Positions 29,479 to 41,615 are shown, counted from the stretch's first letter. The stretch is DNA of 64,000 nucleotides from Homarus americanus (GCF_018991925.1 NW_024735145.1:336001-400000), one strand, 5' to 3'. Numbers and translations are program-made. The notes: generated by a model from the sequence alone, not told the origin.

Positions 29479-29880
29479 CGATTCTCATCACCAGCATCCA
29501 GGACATAAGGTACTAGTAGAAGACTGTTGACCTTTGTCTCTATATACTGTACTGCAAAATGCCATTAATTGACCTTTGTAATTCACCACCAACTCAAAAA
29601 CTTTTTGTCCGAGCCCAAAAAGTTTGTATTTCCCTAAAAAAAATTCCATAAGAACTTAAATGGTGTGTCTGCTTTTTCAGTCTAGCTGGCATCCTCCTAC
29701 ACAACAAGCAGCCAGACTAATGAGAGATTTTCTTTCTACAGCTTCATGAGAGGTGACCTGAGCCGGCTTATTCTCTCTGTCTCATTACTTCACCCGAGGA
29801 CATCATCATCCCCTGCGTATCTCCAACACGGTTGCTTTTTCTTGTGAGCAAAATAAACTCATGTTAACTATAAGGTTTGT
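29479..29880 (+). other. MTRF1L 3' UTR candidate
   Basis: A canonical AATAAA at 29852-29857 lies about 375 bases after the stop and is the most likely poly(A) signal. A second AATAAA near 30,073 is possible. Confidence 0.5.
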
Positions 29881-30670
29881 TTACTATCTGTCCTTCATAT
29901 AATGTATCTGTGCTTCACCTGTGCCTGTTCTGCCTACAGACAAATTTACACTATTGACAGGGGGACAGCACCTATTCAGTATTTTATAGGTAAAAAGATA
30001 TTAATGTCGTTTTTATCATCATCAACTTGGAAATTAAGCTGTTTCACTTGTTTAGTTGATTAATTCTGATAAATAAATGTGAACAAACAAATAAAAAACT
30101 TTAAATGATTGAGATAATGTTGAATTTACTTAAAGGAATACAGTATTACTAACACTAATTAATCTGAGTGACAGCGGATCTCTTCCATTTGGCGACAGAA
30201 ACTCAGACGTACAACAGCCAAATTTATTCTTGCGGTGATGCTGTATACACCTGTGACAAGTACACAAGTAGTCCCCAAATATATCCACACTATATGTTAT
30301 GTATAGGGGGGTAACAGGTGTGGTCTAGCAGAGATAGAATTAGTCACATACATGATATTCATGATGAAGGAACGTGCGGTCAATAAGATAATGACTTAAC
30401 AACAAGGTGGCGCGTGCCTATAGGAGACAGACATAATACTGTACAATACTGACACATGTATTTAGCACCCAGACCCTCTTCTATCAGACCTGGGTTTATA
30501 CTTCCAGAATAACACAAAAACACCAAAAAATGACCTCGGAAACCCAAACTTGATGAGTTTTTAAGATTGAAAAATGTCATTAATATTTTCCAAGTGTTAT
30601 TAAGACCACACACACACATTCTCTTATAAATTGTACAGTATTTTGAAAGTTAATTTACAGTGTATAAACA
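29881..30670. other. Intergenic stretch
   Basis: AT-rich unique DNA between MTRF1L and the repeat-rich desert. No gene signal is seen. Confidence 0.45.
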
Positions 30671-30673
30671 CCG

Positions 30674-30781
30674 TTGTGTATGAGTGATTCCTATCCCTCA
30701 CTCTCTCTACCCCCTTCTCTCTTTCTCTTTTCTATTCTTCCTCTCACTCGCCCCTCTAACCCATGCATCCCTTTCATTCCT

Positions 30782-30827
<46 letters not shown>

Positions 30828-31090
30828 CCAATATCTTCCTTCCTCTGACTTTCCTTACCCATGCTCTCACTCACTCATTCTCTTTAATCCTACTCTCCTT
30901 TTTTTCACTCCTCTCTCTCTCTCCCTCACCCACTCTCACTATCCTTCCCACTCTCTCACTCTCCTTCCCGCTCTCTCACTCTCCTTCCCACTCACTCTCC
31001 CTCTCGTTCACTAATGTTCACTTCCTACGGTACATAGATATTTCTAGTTAATTGTCCCTTCACCCAGCCCATAAAATATTCCTGCTGAAG

Positions 31091-31146
<56 letters not shown>
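30674..31146. repeat. CT-rich region with two (CT)n tracts
   Basis: Pyrimidine-rich sequence with pure (CT)n at 30,785-30,826 and 31,093-31,146. The Ser/Leu/Pro-rich open frames across it are repeat artefacts. Confidence 0.9.
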
Positions 31147-31150
<4 letters not shown>

Positions 31151-31479
31151 GGGGGACAGCAGGGGGAGGCAGCAGAGAAAAACAGCAGGTAAGGGCAGCA
31201 GGGGAAAATAATTACTATCATCCCACCAAAAAATGTAAGGAAGTGTTGAGAGTCAGGCAAGAGTATGTGGGAGGAGGAGGAGGATGATAAGGTAGAGATG
31301 GAGGAGGAGGAGGAGGAGGAGTTAAGTAATAATAATAATAAAGAGGAATAAAAACACCATGAAGAGAGAGACGAGAACAAGAAAATTGGTGCTATTGGTT
31401 CGTATCGTCAACCAATCACGAGGCAGATTATGGCATAATAGCCAATAGCGAGGGAAGGATTATAGGGAGGTAGAATGTA

Positions 31480-31740
31480 AGATTAATCCCTCATTGTTTA
31501 CAATTGGGATTACCAAGGATTTAGAAGGATTTTATGCCACTATAAGCTATGTGTTTTAGGATTAAAGATTAAGCTATCTAACACTCTGGAGCCGTGAGGA
31601 TTTAATGTGTGTGTTTAAGGATTAGGGATTAATCTATATTTTACACTCAGGATGCCACAAGGATTTAATCTCCGTGTTGTAAAATGAAGGGTTACTTTGC
31701 ACTTATTTATAATCGGGGTTCCCATCTCAGGATTTAAAGG
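31480..31740. repeat. Degenerate ~70-bp tandem repeat
   Basis: The phrases GGATTTA, GATTAATCTAT and ACACTC recur about every 70 bases (for example AGGATTAAAGATTAAGCTAT and AGGATTAGGGATTAATCTAT). It is an old tandem array. Confidence 0.5.
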
Positions 31741-31887
31741 GATTCACTGAAGGGCCGCTTGGAAACCTCGGAACCCCCATGTAACGCCCAGGAAAACGTT
31801 CGGAAACCCTGAAGCCTCCCTGAGAAGAAGTAAACCCTGACACACACCTAAATTACTTGATCTAACACCGTGAAACCCTCTTAAAAC

Positions 31888-31888
<1 letters not shown>

Positions 31889-31923
<35 letters not shown>

Positions 31924-32007
31924 AAACTGACCAATCAACAATAAGAAAGAAGCGAGGGAGAAAAAAACAACCAACAAAGAGAGAGAGAATGAGAGACAGA
32001 GAGGGTG

Positions 32008-32039
<32 letters not shown>

Positions 32040-32040
32040 G
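31889..32040. repeat. (GA)n cluster
   Basis: Pure (AG)n tracts at 31,891-31,922 and 32,012-32,039 with GA-rich sequence between. Confidence 0.9.
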
Positions 32041-32600
32041 CCATAATGGTAAGACTCTCACAAACACAAGCTGTAATCTGGTAAAGTGAGACGGTGACGG
32101 GAAGGAGCGCTGTGGGGGTCAGGAGAGGAGGATAGGTGGTCTTCTTCTTCCTCCTCCTCCTCCTGCTGCTGAGTGAGGTTGAGGGTGGTCTTCCTCTTCC
32201 TCCTCCTATCCGAAGCACCGTCTCTCACCCTCCTCCACACACACACAATAACCACTATCCCTTAAGAAAGATAATTCACACAGGTGTTTTTTAATCTCAA
32301 AGGCTCGTTCATTAGAGTATTTCTCACTGAGTCAGTCATCCACTAACACCCGCCCCCTCCCCTTCCTCTCTCCACCATCCATGTCTTCATCCTCCAACAC
32401 AACACCCTCCCCTATCTTTCCCTCTTACCCCCTCCCCTTTCCTCTCCACCCCCCCTATCTTTCCCTCTTACCCCCTCCCTCTCCACCCCCCTTCCTCCTT
32501 TCATCCTCCAACACAACTCCCTCCCTTCCCCACCATCCCTAGCCTCATTCTCCAACACAACACCCTCCCCCGTTCCTCCCCCATCACCCACCAACACAGA
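32041..32600. other. Pyrimidine-rich low-complexity region
   Basis: CTTCCTCC-type runs at 32,140-32,210 and degenerate repeats of CTCCAACACAACACCCTCCC and CCCCTCTTACCCCCTCC at 32,340-32,590. No gene is seen. Confidence 0.6.
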
Positions 32601-32617
32601 CGTCAGAGTGAGATATC

Positions 32618-32817
32618 TATATATACGCTGTTGTCAGAATTGGGTGGAGGTAGTTGGTGTGTATAGTGACGGAAATGTACTGTTGTCTAGCTACTAATTG
32701 GAGGGCGTTTGACTGACTCTAGTGTGTGTTCATTAATTCACTGATATACCGGATATAGTTCACTGGATTATAGTCATTTGTTGCTGCTACGGGAATTGAC
32801 TGACTGACTGACTGACT

Positions 32818-32850
<33 letters not shown>
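32618..32850. other. TATA-like unique patch, (GACT)n and (GA)n
   Basis: CTATATATACGC near 32,617 is TATA-like and sits in unique sequence, but no open frame follows. (TGAC)n at about 32,796-32,818 leads into (GA)n at 32,820-32,849. Confidence 0.35.
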
Positions 32851-32851
<1 letters not shown>

Positions 32852-32913
32852 TACACCGTGTGCATCAGTGTGGAATCATCCATTAATATTCACTGTAGTA
32901 TACCTTGCTAAAC

Positions 32914-32918
<5 letters not shown>

Positions 32919-32970
<52 letters not shown>
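32919..32970. repeat. (GT)n microsatellite
   Basis: An uninterrupted 52-base dinucleotide tract. Confidence 0.97.
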
Positions 32971-32971
<1 letters not shown>

Positions 32972-33036
32972 GCTGGAATATGGATAAGTCGTTCCCCGTG
33001 AATCTTTTGTAGGGAAATGACAAACCCACAACCATA

Positions 33037-33141
33037 TGACGTCATTACTCCACACACACACTTCTGACGTCACCATCCCACTTATATGACGTCATCACTC
33101 CCAAATCCATATGACGTCATCACCCCACCTATATGACATCA
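33037..33141. promoter_or_regulatory. Cluster of CRE palindromes
   Basis: TGACGTCA occurs perfectly at 33037, 33065, 33087 and 33112, with a one-base variant TGACATCA at 33134. Spacing is 22-28 bp and most copies sit in the phrase TATATGACGTCATCAC, so the cluster arose as a degenerate short tandem repeat. CREB/ATF-type factors bind this 8-mer. Whether it regulates anything is unknown, since no gene is nearby. Confidence 0.45.
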
Positions 33142-33286
33142 TCACCCTCACCCCCTCCAACCCATGCAAGACTAAATTGTGACGAATGGGGTGATGGGGG
33201 GGACATGAACCAACCAAGAAGCAGGTAATAACTCCTCCCCCCTCTTACACACCTGAGAAAGAGAACCTCCCCCCCTCATTATGGAG

Positions 33287-33502
33287 AGATGGGGGGTGGG
33301 TGGGTGGGTGGGTGGGTGGGTGGGTATAGACATTCCTCACGTTATACTCCTCATATATCCAGCCATAAAGAAGTGTTTTATTACTGTATATTTTACCTGG
33401 GAGAAGCATCATTTATACACAGACACACACACATACATACATGCACATACACACAGGGTAGGAGACATTCATACATACACGGGATAGGAAACCAACAGAG
33501 GG

Positions 33503-33538
<36 letters not shown>

Positions 33539-33540
33539 AG
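33287..33540. repeat. (GGGT)n and (CA)n tracts
   Basis: (GGGT)n at 33,291-33,325 and (AC)n at 33,504-33,535, with a looser ACATACAC region at 33,415-33,480. Confidence 0.9.
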
Positions 33541-33963
33541 AACATTAATAACTCAGGTAGGTTAAAACAGTAAGATTAAATACAGTACAAACTTTCACCT
33601 TTCTTAACATACATCAACTTTCTATCTCCATTCTCTGTTTCTCTCCTCACTTTCAAAACTTTCTAATTTGAGAGGAGAAGAAAGTAATCCCGTTCCAGAA
33701 GATAGATAGACAGACATATGGCTGTCATTTTTTCCCGAGAGACAGATAAAGAGACATACAAATACAAACAAACACAAAAACACAAACAATTCACACAAAC
33801 AACAAAACTCTCTTCTACTTTCTTTTATCTCTCTCCTTTCCCCTTCCCAAAAAATGAAAATAAAACTTTCATTTTTATCCCCAAAAGAAAGTTGAGAGTG
33901 AAAGCATACAGAGTGGCTCACAGGGGCAATAAAACAGTGGAATGTCTTCATGATACGACCCGC

Positions 33964-34765
33964 CCAAGTGTTGTACTGGGGGGATACAGAAGGTAGAGGG
34001 GGGTACAGGTAGGGGGGATACAGGTGGGGGGGCAGAGGGTACAGGGTGGGGGGTACAGGTAGAGGGGGATACAGGTGAGGGGGGTACAGGTAGGGGGGAT
34101 ACAGGTAGAGGGGATACAGGTGAGGGGGATAGAGGTAGAGGGGGAGGAGGGGGGATACAGGTAGAGGGATACAGGGGGTGGGGGGATACAGGTGGGGGGG
34201 GATACAGGTGGGGGGGATACAGGAGTACAGGGGAGTGGGGTACAGGTAGAGGGGGATACAGGTGAGGGGATACAGGTAGAGGGGGTACAGGTAGAGGGAT
34301 ACAGGTGGGGGGATACAGGTAGGGGGGATGAGGTAGAGGGGGATACAGGTATACAGGTAGAGGGGGGATACAGGTAGAGGGGGGATACAGGTAGAGGGGG
34401 ATACAGGTGGGGGGATACAGGGGGGGGATACAGGTAGAGGGGGACAGGTAGAGGGGGGGATGGGTGGGGGGATACAGGTAGAGGGGATACAGGTGGGGGG
34501 GGACAGGTAGAGGGGATACAGGTGGGGGGGATACAGGCAGGGGGGATACAGGTGGGGGAGGTATGTAGGGGGGGGATACAGGGAGGGGGATACAGGTAGA
34601 GGGGGTACAGGTAGAGGGGGATACAGGTAGAGGGGGATACAGGTAGAGGGATGGGTAGAGGGGGGTACAGGTAGAGGGGTTACAGGTAGAGGGGGATACA
34701 GGGAGTGGGGGGTACAGGTAGAGGGGGATACAGGTAGAGGGGGATACAGGTAGAGTAGGATACAG
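33964..34765. repeat. G-rich ~15-bp minisatellite
   Basis: About 50 variable copies of GATACAGGTAGAGGGG. All G runs are on the plus strand, so the array has strong G-quadruplex potential and strand asymmetry. The 321-codon minus-strand Pro/Ser/Thr/Cys-rich frame over it is a repeat translation, not a mucin gene. Confidence 0.93.
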
Positions 34766-34780
34766 TGTTTGGTGATATGA

Positions 34781-34841
34781 GAGAGAGAGAGAGAGAGAGA
34801 GCATAAATCCTACATCACACACACACACACACACACACACC
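34781..34841. repeat. (GA)n and (CA)n microsatellites
   Basis: (GA)n at about 34,780-34,801 followed by (CA)n at about 34,816-34,840. Confidence 0.9.
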
Positions 34842-35295
34842 CCGTCCCCAGACCATCAATAATCGACCACCTGTAATTTAAACTCAACAGGTAACACGAA
34901 AATATACCTTAATATTTAATGAAGACAAACTATTAAATAACTCAAATTAGAAGTATAAGTTTAATATCGATAATGGGGGAAGAAATTTACCTTCCTAATA
35001 ACTCTTCACTACTGGAAGCAATATACAGGGTGTGTCAGAATGGAAATTGAGATATTTTCTGTGGATATTGGTTTGTGATAATTTTTTTGCGGGACACCCT
35101 TTGAATTGTTATTATTTTCATTACTAGGAATATATATAGCAGTGACAGCTGTGTTAATAGAGGTATATATGTAGTTTATATAATATATACACAGGTAGAT
35201 ATATACAGGTGGTTATATAATTCATTTGGTGATTAATATAAATTGCAGGTAGAGATATATGGATATATGATTTATAAATTAGTAGAATAATCGTG

Positions 35296-35462
35296 TAGGT
35301 ACAGGTAAAGATACAGGTACACACACATATATACAGATACACATAGATACACATACACACACAGATATAGGTACAGATACACACACAGATATACACACAC
35401 AGATACACACATATACAGATACACACACAGATACATACATACACACAAAAGTACACACACAA
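35296..35462. repeat. ACAC/GATA-type compound microsatellite
   Basis: Irregular alternation of (AC)n, ACAGATAC and ACATAC motifs. Open frames on the minus strand (Cys/Val/Tyr-rich) are artefacts. Confidence 0.85.
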
Positions 35463-35640
35463 AGCGGGAAGTCAGGGTTAGGTTAGGTTTGGTTAGAGGA
35501 TATAAGTAATGAAAGTAAAAGAGCTACAGCGAACCATTTGTAACTTGTGAGGTGAACAGCAGTGTACAGTATCTTAATGAAAACGTCAATACAGGGATAA
35601 ATTAAGAGAATAAACGACCTTAGGAGGAGAGGGGTGAAGG

Positions 35641-35840
35641 GGGTCGGTTTTGGGGTGATGGGAAGTGTTTTAGGGTGATGGGAAGTGTTTTGGGGTGATG
35701 GGAAGTGTTTTGGGGTGATGGGAAGTGTTATAGGGTGATGGGAAGTGTTTTGGGGTGATGGGAAGTGTTATAGGGTGATGGGAAGTGTTTTGGGGTGATG
35801 GCAAGTGTTTTGGGGTGATGGCAAGTGTTTTATGATGATG
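35641..35840. repeat. 20-bp minisatellite
   Basis: Ten nearly identical copies of GGGTGATGGGAAGTGTTTTG, with a T/A variant in the spacer alternating among units. Confidence 0.95.
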
Positions 35841-36334
35841 GGAACACACGAACCTTTAATATCAGAACGCAAATCCACTTCCCTCACTTCACCTATAGAG
35901 TAAACGTGTAAAAAATACATAAATAAACAAAAGCCCGAAACTTAAAAGACTCAGAATCCATCAATAAATTCTTAAAGATTCTAAACCCACTTAGGTTGGT
36001 TCAGATAGTCTTTGGCGCCACTCGTTTATTGATCCTGATGACGTCACATACACAATGTACTTTACTGTGCATATATATCGGAAATGACCAAACGCATAGT
36101 GAATTCCTTTATAAATGACTATCAAATACACACTATTGGTGGTTGTGTTTTATTATAGGTGGAGTGTGGTTTCGTAGATTGGTTATAAAAGGCGCGTCGT
36201 TGTGTCGTAGTTAGGCATAGAGCTGCATCAGTGTGTCATACTCGTAGATTCGTGTCATTGTGTCGTTATTACGTATGACCCTAAGTGCCGAAACGCAAGG
36301 TGTTACCCTGCTAGGGACTGTCAGTTGATTGAAA

Positions 36335-36805
36335 ATGTCCAAAGGAGGCGCCACCAGACTGGTGCCTGCACTACAGAACCTCAGCTACCCAGAGAAATTA
36401 GACCGCCTACAACTACCTAAACACGGGCAAGGGGCGACCTAATTGAGGTGTATAAACATCTCAAGGGGCACTACTCAGTCGAGTGCACCTTTCTGGAGCT
36501 GACGGACGCTCGCCCCACAAGGGGTCACAGCTCAAGGTTGAAGAAGCCACTGGTCCAGAAAACTGTGAGGGCAAACTTTTTCGGAGTGAGAGTTGTGAAC
36601 TCTTGGAACAATCTACCAGAGAGTGTTGTGACGGCACCGAGTGTGAGCTCTTTCAAGACCAGACTTGACCAACACTGGAGCGGGTTTAGGTACATTCAGG
36701 AGTCAGTGCAGGCCCAGTACTTGCCAACAGTGCGTGACAGACACATGACCGATCGCCCAAACGGCTAACGAGCCGATCAGTGGTGAAGAGGATAAAAGTA
36801 AAAGT
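36335..36805 (+). pseudogene. LINE reverse-transcriptase 3' end with conserved tail
   Basis: The first part reads RLVPALQNLSYPEKLDRLQL and is then frameshifted into RGDLIEVYKHLKG and further to TRGHSSRLKKP, NFFGVRVVNSWNNLPESVV and SFKTRLDQHWSG. This is the C-terminal region characteristic of jockey/CR1-type LINE ORF2 proteins. The open part of 106 codons (36,448-36,768) ends in TAA inside the tail. The tail (from 36,745) continues AGCCGATCAGTGGTGAAGAG into a repeated AAAGTA end. It is 5' truncated and frameshifted, so not active. Confidence 0.85.
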
Positions 36806-38137
36806 AAAAAGATGGAAAAGTGTTTTAGACCCCAAAATCCTTTAAGGGTCAAGTCTTAGATTGATAAACAACAATAAAACCAAACAATAAACAACACATG
36901 ACACACGATAACCATAACACAGATAAGAAATAATAACAACGGATTACACAATTAATCCTCCAAGTGGTGGTCAAAATTCCTAAAGGCACAACTCAACACT
37001 AAATCCTAAAAGAATGATGTAGGCAGTAAAGCATCAGTTGAGAACCAGACTGGCATAATAACTCCCAGTAATAGCCCAGAGTTATGGCCTATTAGCTCTC
37101 ATGGGGGGGGGTGGAGGACGAGCTAAATGAGAAATCTTCCCGCCTTTAAAACGTAAATAAATTAATCCTTTTGGATGTATATTTAAATAAATTAATCCAA
37201 AAATCCCTTTGTAAGACTGTAAATATTTATAATGAGGTATTAATCTGAGTAAGTAAAGTATGTGAAGTAGATAGATATATTTGGGAGGGGGTGGATAAAT
37301 TTGTTTCAGTTTCCCTTGTTTATTTTCCATAGACTCGCCGTTTTCTGTGAGTCCTTTTTCTCATCCACACACACACACACACACACAGAGGACACTTATA
37401 AACACAAAATGCTTTCAAAATATTACTAAAAAAATGCCCTAATTTAAAAATGCCTTAAAAACACGAGAATGCCACAAGGTAAAAATGCCATAACGGTAAT
37501 AAGAGAATTAATTAAGACATACCTTGACGTAAACAGAACCCCCCAGGTAAAGGGTCTTATTACACTATAGTTCACCTTTGTTAATGAGTTGGTATTATCT
37601 CCAGGTGTGTAGTGAGTAGCCAGGTTAGACTATAACCCAGTATATCAACAGTACAACTTCACAACACCATTAATATTACATCTACACCATCACAACACCA
37701 CCAGTATACCATAACACCACCAGCAGTACACCATCACAACACCATCATAACACCACCACCCACAAAATAACTCAATTAATTCCTAAACAGACGAATATCT
37801 CTTTTTGGTTTCATCTATCGGTACAACAATAATACAACGCTGTGAACAACACCTGGAGTAATTACTAATTAATCTTGTTACTGACTGATGAATTATGGTA
37901 ACACAGGTGGGTGAACTGAGTCATGTGGGGGCTGAGTTGAGTCAGTTTAGCAGTAGGAATGACGTTTAAACTGACTGATTGACTGACTGATAATACCACT
38001 GAGAGATTTTTTCTTCTGTAGATTCATTTTCGTTGTATTTTATTGACTAAGCTTTCCTCACTAATGTAGAATAGATAATTAAGTTCTTCTAAATCATATT
38101 AAATCGAAAAATGTGTTAAATTGTAAAAAAAAATAAC
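36806..38137. other. Non-coding stretch
   Basis: AT-rich DNA with a short (CA)n near 37,366-37,387 and a degenerate CACAACACCA repeat at 37,640-37,760. No gene is seen. Confidence 0.5.
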
Positions 38138-38205
38138 GTGGATGAGTGGTTAGAGTACTCACATTCCGTCCTGAAGGTCAATGGTTTGATCCCCAGCCAC
38201 TCATA
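38138..38205 (+). repeat. tRNA-derived SINE head
   Basis: An A-box-like TGGATGAGTGGTTAGAG at 38,139 and a B-box-like GGTTTGATCCC at 38,183 have the spacing of an internal pol III promoter. The region ends in CCAGCCACTCATAG and leads to CTA/ATA-rich sequence. It is distinct from the tRNA-Gly-like copy at 2.4 kb. Confidence 0.5.
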
Positions 38206-38308
38206 GTCCATCTAGATGTAAGTGGTTCCTGATTTTGCAGTTGAGGAAGTGAAGGTTGTCTAGTGCAGTGTGGACCATGATGCCTCCCTGTAGATTGAAG
38301 GGTTTTAG

Positions 38309-38410
38309 TATAATAATACTACTACTACTAATAATAATAACACTACTACTACTACTTTTACTACTACTACTACTATTATTCCTCCTCCTCCTCCACCACC
38401 ACCAGCATCA
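38309..38410. repeat. (ACT)n/(AAT)n/(CCT)n compound microsatellite
   Basis: Trinucleotide runs in succession. The Leu-rich frame here is an artefact. Confidence 0.85.
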
Positions 38411-38599
38411 TCAATTAACAGACATATATAGAGAGAAAACTTGTGCAATTGCAGGTACGAATGCAACATAATGCACCCCCATTATATATTCATTATCTAG
38501 ACCAGGTGAAGCTCGGTTCCAATTCCCCAGCCCATTAAGGTACGTCTGTCTGTTCAATTATTACAAAAATATATCCACTTACGGCCCACTAGAGGGATT

Positions 38600-38760
38600 T
38601 TTGGTTATTGATGGTTGTTGTTGATGGCTGTTGTTGTTATTGGTGGTTGTGGTGGTGGTTGTTGTTGATGTTTGTTGCTGTTGTTATTGATGTTTATTGT
38701 TGTTGTTGTTATTGATGTTCATTGTTGTTGTTGTTATTGATGTTTATTGTTATCAGGAAG
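38600..38760. repeat. TTG-rich degenerate repeat
   Basis: (TTG)n runs in a repeated phrase of about 26 bases (TTGTTGTTATTGATGTTTATTG). Confidence 0.8.
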
Positions 38761-39051
38761 GGAGAGAGGAGAATGGATGGGATGGAGGGTAAAGAAGGAG
38801 AAAGAAGATGGGGAGAAGGGGAGGTAGAGGTAGGGATGGAGAGAGAAGTGGAAGTAGGAGAGGGGTGGAGAAGGGGGTAGAGGGGGGGGTAATCACAGCT
38901 TAATCACCACTAATGACCAAGGGATTTATTAGAGCTGTCCACTTAAAAATATGAGTTTTTACGTCACTAATTAAAGGTGTGCGTCGTTCATTGTGATACC
39001 TGTCCTTCAGTGGTGAGGCAAAGATGCGTAAAAGGTGTGTGTGTGTTGCTT

Positions 39052-39054
<3 letters not shown>

Positions 39055-39086
<32 letters not shown>
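39055..39086. repeat. (GA)n microsatellite
   Basis: A 32-base pure tract. Confidence 0.95.
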
Positions 39087-39090
<4 letters not shown>

Positions 39091-39206
39091 GGAAGGTTTC
39101 AGCTGAGCGGGAAGCAATTAACACGGAGTCACCTGTTTTGTTTGATTAAGCAAATTGTTGTAATGACTTCGGGTTGGAGGTCGGAAGAACGAGTGTGGCG
39201 ATGAGT

Positions 39207-39320
<114 letters not shown>

Positions 39321-39399
39321 CATTCATACAGACAGACACACAGACACATCACAAACTCCTGGTGGTGTAGCGAGGGATACACTGTCAGGTTCTGAGGTC

Positions 39400-39620
39400 T
39401 TAGGAGGAAGAGGAGGAGGGGGGAGGGGGAAGAAGAAGTGGAGGAGAAGGATGAGGAGGAGGGGAGGACGAAGAGGAGGAGAAGGAGAACGAGAAGGAAA
39501 ACGAAGAAGATCTGCTATCAAGTTTCTGGTGCTAAGGGGGAGGGAGGAGGAAAGACGAAGGGAAGAAGAGGAGGGAGGAGGAGAAGAAGGAAGGTCACAG
39601 GAGGCTCCCCAAGAGTGTCA
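39400..39620. repeat. Polypurine tract
   Basis: An almost pure A/G plus strand (GGAGGAAGA-type). Lys/Arg/Gly/Glu-rich frames here are artefacts. Confidence 0.85.
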
Positions 39621-40056
39621 AAATGTCAAGAGGTAACAACTCCTGACTGACAAGTGAAGTTAAGGAGGATATCACCTGGAGATCACCTGTCTTGGAGATT
39701 AATTAATTATTACCTTCACCTGTCCTCCTACCTTGAGTTTAGGAAGTGTTATTGTGATGTGCATTGATGTTGTTGTGATGTGTATTGATGTTGTTGTTGT
39801 GATGTGCATTGTTGTTGTGTGCATTGTTATTGGTAAGATAGTTCATAAAATAGACGATGGTTAAAGAGAGAGAGAGAGAGAAACAAACATTTTCTCTCCC
39901 TCGTGGTCATTTCCTCCTCACCTTGGCATCAATGACACACATATAACACCCTCAAGTCACCCTTAAGGCGACACCTGGTCCTCGAGGGTGACATAAAGGA
40001 CTCTAGGGTGACATAAAAAACTCAGAGAAGACCTTAGCGTGAACATGAGGTGACGC

Positions 40057-40059
<3 letters not shown>

Positions 40060-40101
<42 letters not shown>
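40060..40101. repeat. (CT)n microsatellite
   Basis: A pure tract of about 42 bases. Confidence 0.95.
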
Positions 40102-40104
<3 letters not shown>

Positions 40105-40231
40105 CCAATGTAACAATACCACTCCTTAACTACTCTCCTCCCCCGCCCCCTCCTCTCATTAGTAACAAACAACCGACTCAACTCTAATGACCCTGAACTA
40201 CCCCACTGACGATGATTAACAAGGCAGGGCT

Positions 40232-40380
40232 ACAGTAAAAAAATAAAATACTCCTTTTAACGAACATCAATCTAATGGGTATAGTCCGTTATAAGGAGGT
40301 TTCATATATAAATAACCTCGATATAACGGACTACGTACACTACTCTCTCATATAGTCCGTTAAATAGAGGTCTCACTGTT
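40232..40380. mobile_element. Short Tigger-like MITE remnant
   Basis: The right end CTATTTAACGGACTAT (reverse complement, preceded by CAGTGAGACCT) is of pogo/Tigger type. The interior contains the inverted pair TAGTCCGTTATAAGGAGGTT and AACCTCGATATAACGGACTA. The left end (CAGTAAAAAAATAAAATACT) is diverged. It is probably a decayed non-autonomous element of about 150 bp. Confidence 0.45.
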
Positions 40381-40502
40381 TGTATTTGTTTACCTTGATC
40401 TTGCTAATGGCTGTTTACACAATATCTACAGGTAAACAACAAAACAGGTAAGTCTCTTTGGATAATTTGGAAACACGATGGATGGAGAATTGAGATAATG
40501 GT

Positions 40503-40780
40503 TGATAAATAGGAGGGAGTGGAAGATGGGAGGTGGAGGAGGAAGAGGATGAAGGAGAGTGAAGAGGGAGGAAGAGGTGGTGGTGGGAATAGGAGGTGGA
40601 AGAAGGTGGAGGAAGGTGGAGAAGAAGAGGAATAAGAGGAGGAGGTGGAGGAGGAGGAGGAGGAGGGAGGACGAGGAGGAGGAGGAGGAGGAGGAGGAGG
40701 AGGAGGAGGAGGAGGAGGAGGAGGGAGGAGAGGAGGAGGAGGAGGAGGAGGAGGAGGAGGAGGAGGAGAAAGAAGAAGAT
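40503..40780. repeat. (GGA)n polypurine tract
   Basis: About 280 bases of nearly pure purine on the plus strand, with (GGA)n at about 40,636-40,778. Frames of Glu, Arg or Pro/Leu/Ser on the two strands (up to 177 codons) are artefacts. The tract could form triplex DNA. Confidence 0.93.
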
Positions 40781-41129
40781 AATGGAGGACAGAGAGCAAT
40801 GTGAAATATAAACCATGGAAGAAGATGAAGAACAAGAATAACAATAACAACAACAACAAAGAATTAAAAGAAAGAACAATTAAAAACAAACAAACAAACA
40901 AACAAAAAAACAACAACAAAAATAAACACAAACTCATTTCGACAACACAATCTGGAACTAGAAAGAAGAATGAATATCCAGTCGTTTATAATGTTAAACT
41001 GAGATTATGTTCATTAATTCCGGCTCACCAGTTAGGTACAAGATAAACAGCCTCCATTATTACACAAAATAAACAATGTGTTATATGTGTGTATGTGTAT
41101 GAGTGTATGTCGTATTTGTCCAGGTGTTT

Positions 41130-41290
41130 TATAGGTAATGGTGTGGGTGGTGTGGGGTGTGGAGGGGGTGTGGGTGTGTTAGGGTGTGGGGGAGGGAGGT
41201 AACTGTGTGTGTGTGTGTATGTATGACAGAGAACATACCCCCCCACACACACACATACTCCCACCCTCCCCCCCACACACTCACACACAC
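41130..41290. repeat. GT-rich and CA-rich low-complexity region
   Basis: GGTGTGGG-type runs followed by CCCACACAC-type runs. Confidence 0.8.
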
Positions 41291-41612
41291 ACCAAGAAAG
41301 GGGGGTTTTGTCTCTAATTAAGGCAATTAGTCGTGCTTGTTAGACCAGTAGCCAAAAGAACCCGCGCCTTCTTTAATATTTCACAAAAACACTTCAAGGC
41401 TCTCAACCTCAATCACTAATTAACGAAAAAACACAAGAAAATTAAGACTATTATTATCATTCGAGTATTTTTCTTCCTTTTGTTATGATGATCATTTATT
41501 TTCACCGAGATTTTATTTAAAAGTGGAATTTGATTTAAGTTCGTGGTCTCTGGGTGTAAATTTTCCCGCCAAATATTGTAAACACTGTGATATCTGAGAG
41601 TTAATTATAAGG

Positions 41613-41615
<3 letters not shown>

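Noticed and set aside
33875..34840. A 321-codon Pro/Ser/Thr/Cys-rich minus-strand frame resembling a mucin
   Set aside because: It is the direct translation of the 15-bp minisatellite and has no start context, signal peptide or splice support.
40404..40937. Pro/Leu/Ser-rich frames up to 177 codons
   Set aside because: Translations of (GGA)n/(TCC)n sequence.
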